Shown: one piece after another, positions 41,625-50,746 of the stretch
Numbering within the stretch: the stretch's first letter is position 1
Layout: every line of letters begins with the position of its first letter
NCBI RefSeq assembly: GCF_900110755.1
Contig: NZ_FOFF01000027.1
Location: 48,848 to 112,847 of the forward strand
DNA: 64,000 nucleotides
Direction: 5' to 3'
Origin: Streptomyces sp. yr375
GTDB lineage: Bacteria > Actinomycetota > Actinomycetes > Streptomycetales > Streptomycetaceae
Position numbers and translations under genes: made by a program
Notes under the pieces: generated by a model
Told to the model about the DNA's origin: nothing
The model's input: only the letters and a program-made list of their open reading frames with translations
Database searches by the model: none

Positions 41625-42613
41625 CGACAGGCCCCCTCGTCGACGCCGGCTCCCGAGCGCGGCACGAGACCACCCGGCCGGTGCTCGAAGTGCGGGAACT
41701 GCGCAAGTCCTACGGTGACGTGGCCGTTCTGCGCGGCATCGACCTGGACGTCCGCGCCGGGGAGATCGTGTCCCTGCTCGGGCCGAACGGCGCGGGCAAG
41801 TCGACCTTCGTGTCGATCGTGGCCGGGCTGCGCCGGGCGGACTCCGGCTCGGTCACGATCGCCGGCCTCGACGCGTTCGCGCAGCCCAGAGCGGCGCGGC
41901 GGATGACAGGTCTGGCACCACAGGACCTGGCCGTCTACCCGGTACTGAGCGCGCGCCACAACCTGCGACTCTTCGGCGAGCTGGCCGGCCTGCGCGGCCG
42001 GGAACTCGCCGCGCGCATCGCCGAGGTGGCGCGGGCGCTGCGCATCGAACCACTCCTCAACCGTCCGGTGGGCCTGCTCTCGGGCGGCCAGAAGCGACGC
42101 GTGCACACCGCGATGGCGTTGCTGCACCGGCCGAAGCTGCTGCTGCTCGACGAGGCGACCGCGGGCGCGGACGTCGAGACCCGCGGCTACCTGTTCGACG
42201 TCGTACGCGAACTGGCGGCCGACGGCTCGGCGGTCATCTACTCCACCCACTATCTCCAAGAGGTCGAGATGCTCGGGGCGTCGGTCGTCCTGCTCGAAGC
42301 GGGCACCGTGATCGCACGCGGTCCGGTACGCGAACTCGTGGCCGGGCACTCCACCCCCACGGTGGAATTCCGGTTCGCCGGGCCCGCGCCGCTCGTGGTG
42401 GCCGAGCCGGGTCGCGAGGGCTTCGCCGAATGCCACGGTGACCTGCTGCGCATCGCCACACCGGATCCGGCCGCCACCGTCGCGGCGACGATCCCCGCCC
42501 TGGGCGAGGACGCCCGGCGGCTGCGCGGCGTGGAGATCGTCCAGGCCAGTCTGGAGACCGTGTACCTCGCCCTCACCGGGCGGCGCTACGGCACCGGCGG
42601 TGAGCTGTCGTGA
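41621..42613 (+). CDS. ABC-2 type transporter ATP-binding protein
   Basis: 330-aa ATPase in the NRPS operon. Walker A is GPNGAGKST, the signature is LSGGQKRRV, Walker B is LLLLDEATAG and the switch His is in YSTHYLQE. The C-terminal extension (about 240-330) resembles the DrrA family of drug exporters. GTG at 41621 overlaps the oxygenase stop, and its own stop overlaps the permease GTG, so oxygenase, ATPase and permease are coupled. Likely job: export of, or self-resistance to, the NRPS product. Confidence 0.93.
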   Translation: MTTGPLVDAGSRARHETTRPVLEVRELRKSYGDVAVLRGIDLDVRAGEIVSLLGPNGAGKSTFVSIVAGLRRADSGSVTIAGLDAFAQPRAARRMTGLAPQDLAVYPVLSARHNLRLFGELAGLRGRELAARIAEVARALRIEPLLNRPVGLLSGGQKRRVHTAMALLHRPKLLLLDEATAGADVETRGYLFDVVRELAADGSAVIYSTHYLQEVEMLGASVVLLEAGTVIARGPVRELVAGHSTPTVEFRFAGPAPLVVAEPGREGFAECHGDLLRIATPDPAATVAATIPALGEDARRLRGVEIVQASLETVYLALTGRRYGTGGELS

Positions 42614-43383
42614 CGGGCCGCGCCGGCGTGCTGATCATGCGCCACGAACTCCGGATCATCGGCACCATGCCGGCCTCGACCCTGTTCGGGATCGCGATGC
42701 CGATCGTGCTCGCGGCACTGACCCAGGGCCTCTTCAGCAGTGCCGTGCCGACCACCAGCGCCGTCGGCGCCGACGGCGCCGAACTCGCCGTCCCGGGCAT
42801 GGCGGTGGCCTTCGCCGCGCTCGGCGCAGGTCGCCCCGGTTTCGCGTTCTTCCGCGACTACGGCTGGGGCACCTGGGACCGGCTCCGGGCCAGCCCCGCG
42901 TCCACCCTCGACATCGTCGTGGGCAAGGTGTCGCCCTGGGTGGTCATGTCGCTGGTGCAGATGCTCGGGCTGTTCGTCGCCGCGATGCCCCTGCTCGGTT
43001 TCCGGGTCTCCGGCTCCTGGCCGGCCCTGATCCTCGTACTGTTCGCCACCGCGCTGTGCCTGTGCACCTTCGGTGCCCTGATGACCGCCGTGTCCCGTAC
43101 GTCCCAACAGCTCAACTCGATCAGCGGCGTCTGCGGTCTCGCGTTCGCGGCCCTCGGGGGAGCCCTCGTCCCGCTGTCGGCCCTGCCGGCCTGGGTGGAC
43201 ACCGTCGCCCCCGCCTTCCCCACCTACTGGGCCATGCGAGGGTTGCACGCGGTCGTACTGGAGCAGGGCGGCCTGGCCGACGTGGCGCTCCCGGTCGCCG
43301 CACTGCTCGGCTTCACCACCGTGTTCGCCCTCCTGACCACGGCCCGCTTCCGAGCGGGGGAGAGCAAGGCCTACTGGGGCTGA
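42610..43383 (+). CDS. ABC-2 type transporter permease
   Basis: 257-aa membrane subunit with about six transmembrane segments; clear ones are around STLFGIAMPIVLAAL, PALILVLFATALCLCTFGAL and LPVAALLGFTTVFALL. The LVPLSALPAWVDTVAPAFPTYW stretch near the end is diagnostic of ABC-2/DrrB permeases. It partners the ATPase just upstream and is the last gene of the NRPS operon in this strand block. The 134 nt that follow contain no gene. Confidence 0.92.
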   Translation: MTGRAGVLIMRHELRIIGTMPASTLFGIAMPIVLAALTQGLFSSAVPTTSAVGADGAELAVPGMAVAFAALGAGRPGFAFFRDYGWGTWDRLRASPASTLDIVVGKVSPWVVMSLVQMLGLFVAAMPLLGFRVSGSWPALILVLFATALCLCTFGALMTAVSRTSQQLNSISGVCGLAFAALGGALVPLSALPAWVDTVAPAFPTYWAMRGLHAVVLEQGGLADVALPVAALLGFTTVFALLTTARFRAGESKAYWG

Positions 43384-43517
43384 GCGCCCGACGGCCATGC
43401 CGTTGCCGACGGTGACGTTCGGTGGTCCCATGGGGTCGCGGGTACCGCTACGACGGAAGGGGCGGCGGTACGGCGTGGCCCGCGCGCGTGTGTGTGCTCG
43501 ACCGACGAGGAGTGCTC

Positions 43518-43976
43518 ATGTCAGGACAGTTCGAAGCGACGGTCCAGGTCGACCGGGCTGTCGAAGAGGTGTTCGCCTACCTCGCCGACGGGCGCAACGA
43601 TCCCCAGTTCAGCCCCCGCGTGCTCAGGATCGAGCGGACCCCCGACGCGCCGACCACCGTCGGCACCGTCTTCCGCAGCACGGTCAAGGACGCGGGGATG
43701 AAGACGGCCAGGGAATTCCGCATCACCGCTTTCGAAGCACCGCGGAAGATCCGCTGGGCCGAGGTCTCGAAGAACATGGTGACGGTACGCGAAGGCGGCT
43801 ACGACCTGGAGCCGCTGTCCACCGGCGGCACCAGGGTCCGCATCTTCAACGTGCTGGAAGGCCACGGCCTCGGCAAACTCCTCGTCGCCCTCGCACTCAC
43901 CGCCGCCCGCAAGGACGCCGCCGCTTTCGGCATCCGCATCAAGACGGCGACCGAGGCGGCGACCACGCCGCGCTGA
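43518..43976 (+). CDS. SRPBCC (START/polyketide cyclase-like) family protein
   Basis: 152-aa helix-grip protein. FEATVQVDRAVEEVFAYLAD is the usual first strand and helix, FRITAFEAPRKIRWAEV and GGYDLEPLSTGGTRVRIF are middle strands, and the long C-terminal helix ends the fold. Such proteins bind small hydrophobic ligands or act as cyclases; this one resembles the general 'polyketide cyclase/dehydrase' stand-alone type. The ATG follows GAGGAG. It lies 134 nt after the ABC permease and could be the tail of the operon, but nothing proves a role in peptide synthesis. Confidence 0.82.
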   Translation: MSGQFEATVQVDRAVEEVFAYLADGRNDPQFSPRVLRIERTPDAPTTVGTVFRSTVKDAGMKTAREFRITAFEAPRKIRWAEVSKNMVTVREGGYDLEPLSTGGTRVRIFNVLEGHGLGKLLVALALTAARKDAAAFGIRIKTATEAATTPR

Positions 43977-44016
43977 CACGGCGATCTGGTCGAGGAGCTC
44001 GGCGGCGAGTGGGTGA

Positions 44017-44421
44017 TCAACCCCTGTGGGACCCGACCGACCGCCGGTGGCGACGGGCCAGTCCGCCGACCGCGATCCCCAGCGCGCCCAAGGTCAGGCC
44101 CACCCCCAGAGGCCGTGCGAAGTCCGCCGGATCCGTGCTCCCGCCCACGCCACCCTGGACGCCGCGTGTCGGAACCGGCGACACCGTTGAGGTCACAGCG
44201 CTACGGCGAGGCAGGGCCTCGCACGCGATGCCGTCGTCCGCCCCCTGGTCTTCGTCCAGCCGGTTCGGATCACCGGGATCGCGGACCAGCTCCGCCTGGG
44301 CGTCCTCCTGGAAGGCGAAGTCGCTGCAATCCAGATCGGACCGGGCGTGTGCGAGGCCCGCAATCGGTCCGACGGTGAGGATCACCGTCACCGCGGCGGC
44401 GAATCCGGCATGTATCCGCAT
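44017..44421 (-). CDS. Excalibur calcium-binding domain protein, membrane-anchored
   Basis: 134-aa exported protein. A signal sequence (FAAAVTVILTVGPIAGLAHA) is followed by a single Excalibur domain starting DLDCSDFAFQEDAQAELV. It keeps the paired cysteines and the acidic loop DEDQGADDGIACE expected to bind calcium. A Pro/Gly/Thr linker leads to a C-terminal hydrophobic helix (VGLTLGALGIAVGGLA) and a basic tail, so it is probably held at the membrane with the domain outside. AAAGGA precedes the ATG at 44421. Function is unknown; related proteins are envelope-associated. Confidence 0.85.
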   Translation of the reverse strand: MRIHAGFAAAVTVILTVGPIAGLAHARSDLDCSDFAFQEDAQAELVRDPGDPNRLDEDQGADDGIACEALPRRSAVTSTVSPVPTRGVQGGVGGSTDPADFARPLGVGLTLGALGIAVGGLARRHRRSVGSHRG

Positions 44422-44529
44422 GAGCCGTTCCTTTCGAGGCAAGCACTCGTGGGCCGTCGCCTCGAACCTATGGACACCACCGTCGACCGGCCCTGTTTTG
44501 CTACGCCGTACGGCTTGCCGCAGAGGCGG

Positions 44530-44703
44530 TCAGCGGGTCACGCGGTGTTTGCCTCCGCCGCGGCGGAAACGTATCGCGACGTAGAAGAGATCGGCGAGGA
44601 GTACGAGAGCGCCGATGATCAGCAGGTAGAACAGCCCATGCACCGCGAATCCGATGATGCCCAGGACGAGGGCCACGAGGATCAGGAACAGGAACAGGGT
44701 CAT
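44530..44703 (-). CDS. Small hydrophobic membrane protein (57 aa)
   Basis: 57 codons starting with ATG at 44703 and ending TGA. The protein is nearly all hydrophobic: MTLFLFLILVALVLGIIGF, then HGLFYLLIIGALVLLADL, then a basic tail with FRRGGGKHRV. It should form two short membrane helices with a cytoplasmic C-terminus. It resembles the small hydrophobic proteins common near stress genes in actinomycetes, next to a PRC-barrel protein here. It reads as a clean gene although it is short. Confidence 0.72.
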   Translation of the reverse strand: MTLFLFLILVALVLGIIGFAVHGLFYLLIIGALVLLADLFYVAIRFRRGGGKHRVTR

Positions 44704-44748
44704 TGGCTCTCCCGACGGTCTCGGCGGGTCTCGACGGGTCCCGATGTC

Positions 44749-45114
44749 TCAGCGGCGGGCAAGGCGTCGCTCGCCGCCGGCACCCGGCGCGTAGTCCAGT
44801 TCGTAATGTGCGAAAACCCTCGACTCGTCCTGGGCGCGCAGCTCGCCGTCGACGTCGATCGCCGGGGCCTTTCGCACCGCGTTCTTGCTGTGGGCGACCT
44901 TCAGATAGCCCGGACCGACCGTCGCCCCGAGCAGCGGTACGAACACCAGGCGGCGACGGGTGGGAAGCCCCACGGTCACGGTGGCGAAGCAGGGCCTGTC
45001 GGTCCCGGTGTCCACGTAGACCGACTCCAGGACGCCGATCCGGTGCCCCCGCGGGTCGACCACGGCGTGACCGCGCCATTCACGGATGTCGCCGGCCTCG
45101 AACATCTCGGACAT
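44749..45114 (-). CDS. PRC-barrel domain protein
   Basis: 121-aa protein. REWRGHAVVDPRGHRIGVLESVYVDT is the PRC-barrel opening, followed by PCFATVTVGLPTRRRLVFVPL and the strand GPGYLKVAHSKNAVRKAP. The C-terminus is variable and Arg-rich. PRC-barrel proteins of this stand-alone type occur in stress regulons of actinomycetes and may bind RNA or cations; no exact role is known. The ATG at 45114 has AGGT a few bases upstream. It is followed on the same strand by the small membrane and Excalibur genes. Confidence 0.85.
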   Translation of the reverse strand: MSEMFEAGDIREWRGHAVVDPRGHRIGVLESVYVDTGTDRPCFATVTVGLPTRRRLVFVPLLGATVGPGYLKVAHSKNAVRKAPAIDVDGELRAQDESRVFAHYELDYAPGAGGERRLARR

Positions 45115-45173
45115 GAGGTACCTCCGCAAGCGCGGGTACCCCCTATCCACGCTTCCGATGTCCTTCCCGCACG

Positions 45174-47201
45174 CTACGGCTGCGGTCGGGCCATCAGCAC
45201 CGCGACGTCGTCCTGGGCGGCGTACGGCAGCATCTGCTCGAGGACGCCGTCGCAGAGTGCCCCGAGCGGCTGCCCAGGGTGTCGTAGCGCCCGTGCGAGC
45301 CGGTCGAGGCCCTGGTCGAGGTCCCGGTCGCGGGCTTCGATGAGCCCGTCGGTGTACAGCACGAGCAGACTCCCCGGCGGCAACGGGACCTCCTCGGTCT
45401 CGAACTGCCGTTCTCCCGTCCCCAGCGGGGTGCCCGGCGAGCCGTCGAGGAAGGTGATCGCCCCGCCGGGCGTCACCACGGCCGGCGGGGGGTGACCGGC
45501 CCGGGCCACGAGGCATCCGCCGGTGGCGGGATCGTGGACGGCGTACACGCAGGTCGCCATCTGGTCCTCACCCATGTCGGCCACGACTGCGTCCAGCGAG
45601 CTGAGCATGCGCGCCGGATCGATGCCGTGCCGGGCGAGCGTACGCACCGCCGCGCGAAGCTGGCCCATGACGGCCGCGGCGTGGATGCCGTGCCCCATGA
45701 CGTCCCCGATGACGAGCCCGGTCCGCTCCTCGGGCAGCGCGATGACGTCGAACCAGTCGCCGCCGACGTCGTGCTCGCTGGCCGGCAGATAGCGCCCCGT
45801 GAGCTCGAGGCCGGGGACGTCGGGCAGCGCGCTGTTGGTCAGACTGCGCTGCAGGGTCAGGGCCGCCGCACGCTGCCGGGTGTACATGAGCGCGTTGTCG
45901 ATGTTCAGGGCGGCGCGCGCCGCCAGCTCGTCGATGAGGACGCAGTCCTGCTCGTCGAACGGCTCACGGCTGCGCAGCCGCGTCACCACGACCGCACCGA
46001 GCACCTTGCCCCGGGCGACCAGCGGGACCAGCCGCGCGGAGCCGAGGCTCATGAGGTAGGCGCGCAGCTCGTCGGCGCGGGGATCGGTGACCAGCGCCGG
46101 GACGTCGGACCGGTAGAGGTCGGTGGGACGGCCGTCGGCGATGACGCGTTCGTAGAGGGAGCCGCGCGAGATCCGGGACGTCATGCCCGGGAGCAGCTTC
46201 GCCGTCGGCGCGGACGGGTCGGGGAAAAGCGCGGCCATCCGCCGGACCACGCCGTGCGTGGCGGCGGTGGACTCGTCGGGCGCGATGACCTCTTCGAGAA
46301 GCTGCACGTCGGCGGAGTCCGCGAGCTGGGGCACCAGCATCCGCACGATCTCCTCGGAGGTCTGCCGCGGGTCCAGCGTGGTGCCGATCCGGGTGCCGGC
46401 CTCCGCCAGCAGCGCGAAGCGGCGGCGGGCGCGTTCGGCGTCCCGTTCGGCCTGCTGGCTCTCCGTGATGTCGATGAGGGACGCGATCAGACCCAGCGTC
46501 CGGCCCGCACCGTCGAGCAGGGGGGCGTACGAGCACGACCAGGTCCGCTCCCGGTCGGGGTCCGCCGGAGTGCGACCGGTACGGCGGACGTCGACGACGG
46601 CCGCGCCCTGTTCCAGCACCTCGCGCATCGTCTTCTCCAGCGCCACGGCGTTGACGCCGGGCACGACCTCCGTCAACCGCCTGCCGACATGCTCGGCGGC
46701 GGGGACGCCGTTCATCCGGGCGAGCGCGTCGTTGACCCGCAGGAAGCGCAGATCGGTACCGAGGGTGGCCAGACCGATGGGGGACTGCCCGAAGAGACTC
46801 TCCAGGGCCGCCAGGGAATCGCGCATGCGCAGGACCTCGGAGGTCTCCACGGCGATCAGCAGGGCTCCGGGCCGCCCCTGCGCGTCGGTGGCCGGCACGA
46901 TCCACGTCTCCATCGTGACCTGATGGCCGTCGCGGTGGCGCACCGACAGCGTGCCGACGACGGTTTCCCCGCCCTGGACACGGTCCGTGAGCTGGTCGGC
47001 CAGCTCACGGTTGCCCTCGGGGACCAGCAGGGCGGACGCGGGCCGGTCGAGTACGTCCTGCGGCCGGAACCCGAGCAGATCCTGGGCGGCCAGCGACCAC
47101 TCCACGATGCGGCCGTGCGCGTCCTCCCGCCACAGCGCGATCGGAAGCAGCTCGCGCAGCACACCCGCGTACCCGACAGCCCCCAGGGGCTGTTCGACCA
47201 C
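45174..47201 (-). CDS. PAS-PAS-GAF-SpoIIE (PP2C) phosphatase
   Basis: 675-aa sensor phosphatase. First PAS at about 15-125 (LPIALWREDAHGRIVEWS), second PAS at about 145-265 (GQSPIGLATLGTDLRFLRVND), GAF at about 285-440, and a C-terminal SpoIIE/PP2C domain at about 465-675. The phosphatase motifs include DVGGDWFDVI, VIGDVMGHGIHAA and VLYTDGLIEAR. It should dephosphorylate an anti-sigma antagonist and so affect alternative sigma factors. There is no kinase domain. GTG at 47201 follows GGGAGGG closely (4-nt gap); ATG at 47228 has no site, and the frame is open further upstream. Confidence 0.9.
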   Translation of the reverse strand: MVEQPLGAVGYAGVLRELLPIALWREDAHGRIVEWSLAAQDLLGFRPQDVLDRPASALLVPEGNRELADQLTDRVQGGETVVGTLSVRHRDGHQVTMETWIVPATDAQGRPGALLIAVETSEVLRMRDSLAALESLFGQSPIGLATLGTDLRFLRVNDALARMNGVPAAEHVGRRLTEVVPGVNAVALEKTMREVLEQGAAVVDVRRTGRTPADPDRERTWSCSYAPLLDGAGRTLGLIASLIDITESQQAERDAERARRRFALLAEAGTRIGTTLDPRQTSEEIVRMLVPQLADSADVQLLEEVIAPDESTAATHGVVRRMAALFPDPSAPTAKLLPGMTSRISRGSLYERVIADGRPTDLYRSDVPALVTDPRADELRAYLMSLGSARLVPLVARGKVLGAVVVTRLRSREPFDEQDCVLIDELAARAALNIDNALMYTRQRAAALTLQRSLTNSALPDVPGLELTGRYLPASEHDVGGDWFDVIALPEERTGLVIGDVMGHGIHAAAVMGQLRAAVRTLARHGIDPARMLSSLDAVVADMGEDQMATCVYAVHDPATGGCLVARAGHPPPAVVTPGGAITFLDGSPGTPLGTGERQFETEEVPLPPGSLLVLYTDGLIEARDRDLDQGLDRLARALRHPGQPLGALCDGVLEQMLPYAAQDDVAVLMARPQP

Positions 47202-48146
47202 CTGACCCTCCCTTCGAGGAGAATTCATCATATAACCGCACGATCGGGATCGGCGGTGATCTCCGAGAAGGCAGTAGCTGTCAGAACCAGCTCTGGAGCT
47301 GGCTGGTGTTGCAACCGAGGCCGAGGCCAGGACTGGACCGGCCGTCGTGTTGGTGCGGGGCGGATTCGCTTTGACGGGCCACCAAGGGCCTGGCCGACGA
47401 CATCCGGCAGGTGAACAGGAGGCTGCGCACGATAGTTGCCGGGCGGGAGCTGCTGCGCTGACTGCGAGCTGTGGTGAAGAGGATCGTTCGGGTTGAGCCG
47501 GCAGGAGAGGGAACGGTGAAGGCGAGTAGCCGTGCACCTCGGCGTGCGGCTGGTCAGGTCGCTCCTGCGTCTCTTCGCGCTCGGATCCGATCAGCTTCCA
47601 TGCTCCTTCCTGAGCCTGACGGCAGGTCGGTCACAGGCCACCGGCTGACCTTCTGTTCCAACGGAGGCATGATTTCGTTCACGGCCAGGCCGCGACCCGT
47701 CCAGCCGTCCAGCGTTCAGGCAACTGCCGGGGCGCCCCGCTTTTGGTTCCAGTCGATGGTGCCCGGGCGGTTTCGAAGGAGACACCGAGTTCTTCGTGGA
47801 GCCCGTCTCCGCCCTGAACAGAGAACGGACAGCGGCGTCGCCACCTTGCCCGGGACGGGTCAGCGCGCTCGCTCAAGCCCATTGACGATCTCGCCCATGC
47901 CGCCCCCGAGCGTTCTGATGGAGAACCGGTCCTGGCTCCGGGCCTTGGGACTCCACCCGTCGGTCCATGCGCCGGGTGACGCACCCGGCTCTTTGCGCAC
48001 GGCCGACACGTAGGCTGGCCCCGGACTCAGTGATCACGTGGCTGGGCGCGCTCGTACAACCTGACGACGGACAGGCCCGGTGGCGGTGGCCCGGCTTCGC
48101 CGGTGAAGGCGGTCGGCCGGACGACGAAAGAAGGAGGCGGCGTCGC
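47202..48146. other. Intergenic stretch without a convincing gene
   Basis: About 945 nt. One fragment (near 47384-47461, plus strand) reads TKGLADDIRQVNRRLRTIVA with a stop and looks like the end of a decayed gene. Several open frames elsewhere are Arg/Pro-rich composition artefacts. The last 150 nt should hold the promoter of the hutD-like gene. I see no IS or RNA gene. Confidence 0.5.
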
Positions 48147-48749
48147 ATGGGTGGAGATGTTCTGCGCTGGGACGAGTACCGCAGCATGCCGTGGAAGAAC
48201 GGCGGCGGTATGACCCGGGAGGTCGCGTCGGGCGCCGTGGAAGCGCCCCTGGCCCCGGCGGAGCCCGAGGACGGCTTCGACTGGCGGGTGAGCGTCGCGG
48301 ACGTGGACGCGGGAGGCTCCTTCTCCTCCTTCCCCGGGATCGACCGCGTGATCACCCTGGTCGAGGGCGAAGGCATGGTGCTGACCGTGGACGGGACCCC
48401 GCATCCGGTCGCACCGTTGAGCCCCTTCGCTTTCTCCGGCGACGCGGCCACGGACTGTCGGCTGGAGGCGGGCGCGGTGCGCGATATGAATGTGATGACC
48501 CGCAGGGGCCGGGCGACGGCACAAGTGCGGATCGTCACTGTCGTCGCCGGACAGGGAGCGGAGACGGCGTGCGCCGCAGGCGAGACCCTGCTCGTCATGA
48601 CGGTCACCGAGGGGATCGCCGTCGGCGGACCGGACGGGCGGGAGACGCCACTCGGCCGTCTTGACTGCGTACGCCACGAAGGCCCGGGAGCGCTGACCCT
48701 ACGGGGCGCCGGCACAGTGGCCGAGATCAGGATCACCGCGGCGCGCTGA
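48147..48749 (+). CDS. HutD/Ves family cupin protein
   Basis: 200-aa double cupin-like protein of the HutD/Ves family. The family start is clear: VLRWDEYRSMPWKNGGGMTRE, then DWRVSVADVDAGGSFSSFPG and RVITLVEGEGMVLTVDG. A second barrel follows from about 120. HutD is linked with histidine utilization and Ves with cold response in other bacteria; the biochemical role is not settled. The ATG follows AAGGAGG. No hut genes are near. The 3' end overlaps, on the other strand, the tail of a frame from 49346. Confidence 0.85.
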   Translation: MGGDVLRWDEYRSMPWKNGGGMTREVASGAVEAPLAPAEPEDGFDWRVSVADVDAGGSFSSFPGIDRVITLVEGEGMVLTVDGTPHPVAPLSPFAFSGDAATDCRLEAGAVRDMNVMTRRGRATAQVRIVTVVAGQGAETACAAGETLLVMTVTEGIAVGGPDGRETPLGRLDCVRHEGPGALTLRGAGTVAEIRITAAR

Positions 48750-49346
48750 TCGTGGGGACGCCGGTGAGGCTGCATCGTTGTTGCGGTGACTGCGTGCCGT
48801 TGACCCGCGGTGACGCAGGTGGTTGGGGCATGTTGGATCAACCGCCTTTACCACGTGGCCGCCTGCAGGCCCGCCGCTACATTTCCAGACCGCGGTACCA
48901 TGGACGTAATCCACGTGCAGGCCGAAAGTGTGCAGGCTACAGACAGGCCACACCGTTGAGTAATAATCCATGACGAATTCCTGCACCCCTTCCGCCACGA
49001 CGCCCAGAACCTCCGTCCAATCCGGCGTCGAGACTTCCGTGGACTTGAAGCGGACTACGCCGACCGGTCCGAGATCCGGGTCGCGAAAATAATTGACGTA
49101 GTCAAACTCGTCTCCGGTGATCCTTTTCCCTGTTCCGTCAAAAACGGACTTTTCGGTCACCTTGAAGGCTGATCTCGCCATGGAAAAGGTTCGCTCGGTC
49201 CAGAGTTCGCAGAACTCATCCTCGGGCATTTCTCCGAATTCGGCATGCACCTCGGACATCCAGGTCAGCACCTCCCCCGGGACGGACTCTCCTTGCCGCC
49301 AGACAGCTTGCAGCATCCTATCCCGCCAGTCCGGAAAATTCGACAT
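48699..49346 (-). CDS. Unknown protein downstream of the RHS gene (immunity-protein candidate)
   Basis: ATG at 49346, preceded by GGGGG. The first ~170 residues look like true coding: NFPDWRDRMLQAVWRQGESV, an acidic middle (EMPEDEFCELW) and a terminal Cys/His module (PVCSLHTFGLHVDYV, AVWKCSGG, GHVVKAV). The last ~45 residues are Ser/Arg-rich and run antisense into the HutD gene, so the real end may be lost by a frameshift near 48840. Base composition is lower in GC than its neighbours. It lies directly after an RHS C-terminal region on the same strand, the usual place of an RHS immunity gene. I do not recognise the family. Confidence 0.55.
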   Translation of the reverse strand: MSNFPDWRDRMLQAVWRQGESVPGEVLTWMSEVHAEFGEMPEDEFCELWTERTFSMARSAFKVTEKSVFDGTGKRITGDEFDYVNYFRDPDLGPVGVVRFKSTEVSTPDWTEVLGVVAEGVQEFVMDYYSTVWPVCSLHTFGLHVDYVHGTAVWKCSGGPAGGHVVKAVDPTCPNHLRHRGSTARSHRNNDAASPASPRSARRGDPDLGHCAGAP

Positions 49347-49403
49347 CGTCGCCAACCCCCTGATGGGATTCACCTTCACTCATTGAAAGTTCAGCCCACA
49401 AAA

Positions 49404-49443
49404 TAGCATATCGCCGGAAGGGATTCCTTCCGGCGATATGCTA
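49404..49443. terminator. Perfect 18-bp hairpin after the RHS 3' end
   Basis: Arms 49404-49421 and 49426-49443 pair without mismatch around a GATT loop. The hairpin lies 35 nt after the last RHS-frame stop (49478) and 57 nt before the next gene start. It could end RHS transcription or attenuate read-through into the immunity-like gene. Confidence 0.75.
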
Positions 49444-49477
49444 CTTCAAGTGATCACTTGGATCGAACTGGGGATCC

Positions 49478-50128
49478 TCAGGTGAATGGTGTGTAGATGC
49501 TCAGCCTCGGATTCCTCACGCAAATGTTCTGAACGGTGACGGTGCCAGCCCATTCCTCATTGTCCGTCCAGTCGAACCATGTCGTGATGCCCACTACGCT
49601 GCATTTCCCCCGATCGGACTCCGTTCCGCCTCTCCCGTTTGGAACCCCCAGGAGGTGTGGAAGAGGTAATCACCTGCCTCCGCGTGGCCGTAGCTCTGGT
49701 TCTTCACGATCTACTTGCCCGGAATGGTGATGCCGAACACCAGTTTCACGGCACCGTACCTTTTCTATATGCTCTTCAATCGCAGAGCCCAAGTGATACT
49801 GCACTTGGAATGTCCAGTGCAAGATCGCCTGAGATGGAGCGTGTAGTTCTTCGTCGCCTTCTGCTGATCGCGATAGTTCAGTCGACTGCCGCTGGTGCCC
49901 AGTTGCGTGATCGGATCGGCAGGGTAGACGTAGGCGTTGCCGCCGTAGACCGGGTCGGCCTGGAGGAAGCGGCCGGTGGTCGGGTCGTAGACGCGGACAC
50001 CCGTCAGGGTGTACCCAGCCGCGCCGTCGGTGGCGCGCTGGTAGGCGCCCAGGGATCCGTACTCCGCTGCGGCGACTGCGGCGTCCTGCGGGTCGCCGTA
50101 CCCGTCGTAGCGCTGGACCGTGGCGGTG
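49478..50128 (-). pseudogene. RHS/WapA-type protein, 3' part with decayed toxin end
   Basis: The frame ending at 49765 carries the RHS core: VQRYDGYGDPQ, YGSLGAYQRATDGAAGYTL and the hallmark VRVYDPTTGRFLQADPVYGG, then YPADPITQ. In intact RHS proteins the polymorphic toxin follows this point. Here the frame meets TAG after about 30 residues. Later frames still read like protein (KLVFGITIPGK, then stop, then KNQSYGHAEAGDYLF, and in another frame GITTWFDWTDNEEWAGTVTV) up to a stop at 49478. So at least one nonsense change and one frameshift interrupt the C-terminal domain. Confidence 0.65.
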
Positions 50129-50129
50129 G

Positions 50130-50206
50130 GGGTCTTCTCCGACCTCTCGGGCGGGCTGGCCATCACCACCAGCGCCACCGGCGACGCGGTCCTCCAACTG
50201 GTTACC
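50130..50206 (+). pseudogene. Inverted internal RHS fragment
   Basis: Read on the plus strand this gives FSDLSGGLAITTSATGDAVL followed by QLV. It matches the RHS block that normally precedes NLHGD and the DEYGNP/GRFLQ core. The rest of the RHS gene is on the minus strand, so this piece is inverted relative to its neighbours. Confidence 0.5.
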
Positions 50207-50746
50207 AGGTATCTGGCCAGGGCCTGGGCCTTGCTCGGTTTGTCCACGCCGCGGCCGGTGCGGCCCTCGCGGTCGCGAACCGGGCTCGGCAGGTGCCTCG
50301 CACCCGTGTCGGTGCCGTTGTTCTGCAACTGCGTGGCTCAACTAATCGGATCAATGCGGTCGTTCGGGCCTGACGGTTCACTTGGAATCCGGCATTCCTG
50401 TGTGAGATGGGCGACTCCTCCGAGGGGAACTGCCCTGTACTGCCTGCGGTTTGCATCCCCGTCGTCGGTGCCACGCACGATGCGCGGATTCCGCTGCGCG
50501 CGCCCAGGGGTGCGGGCTCGGTCCTCAGTGAGTGTCAGATCCATCATGCCTGTTCGGAGGCGGTTTTCGGTAGGACGGAGCGCACGTCCGTTCGGACTTG
50601 TCGCAGGTGCTGGTCCGCCCGCAGACTCGTCGTCATCCACTCTCCGACGTCCGTGTCGGCATCCGTTCCCGGCTGCCGACACGTTCGCTGTGCTGTCTCG
50701 TCGCGTGACGGGGCGGGCAGGGGGGTGCGGGAACGAAGGGGGATCG
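50207..50746. other. Stretch without a recognised gene, between RHS pieces
   Basis: About 540 nt, ending with the ribosome binding site of the next small gene. The minus strand from about 50328 reads VRDREGRTGRGVDKPSKAQA, which may be a foreign insertion or further RHS debris. No inverted repeats of an IS were found by eye. Confidence 0.4.

Noticed and set aside
47471..48013. 180-codon plus-strand frame between the SpoIIE and HutD genes
   Set aside because: The composition is Arg/Pro/Ser-rich, no ribosome binding site or motif is present, and parts of it look like decayed sequence.
49404..49443. Hairpin as an IS terminal repeat or attachment site
   Set aside because: The arms pair around only four bases and no transposase or integrase adjoins them; a terminator fits better.
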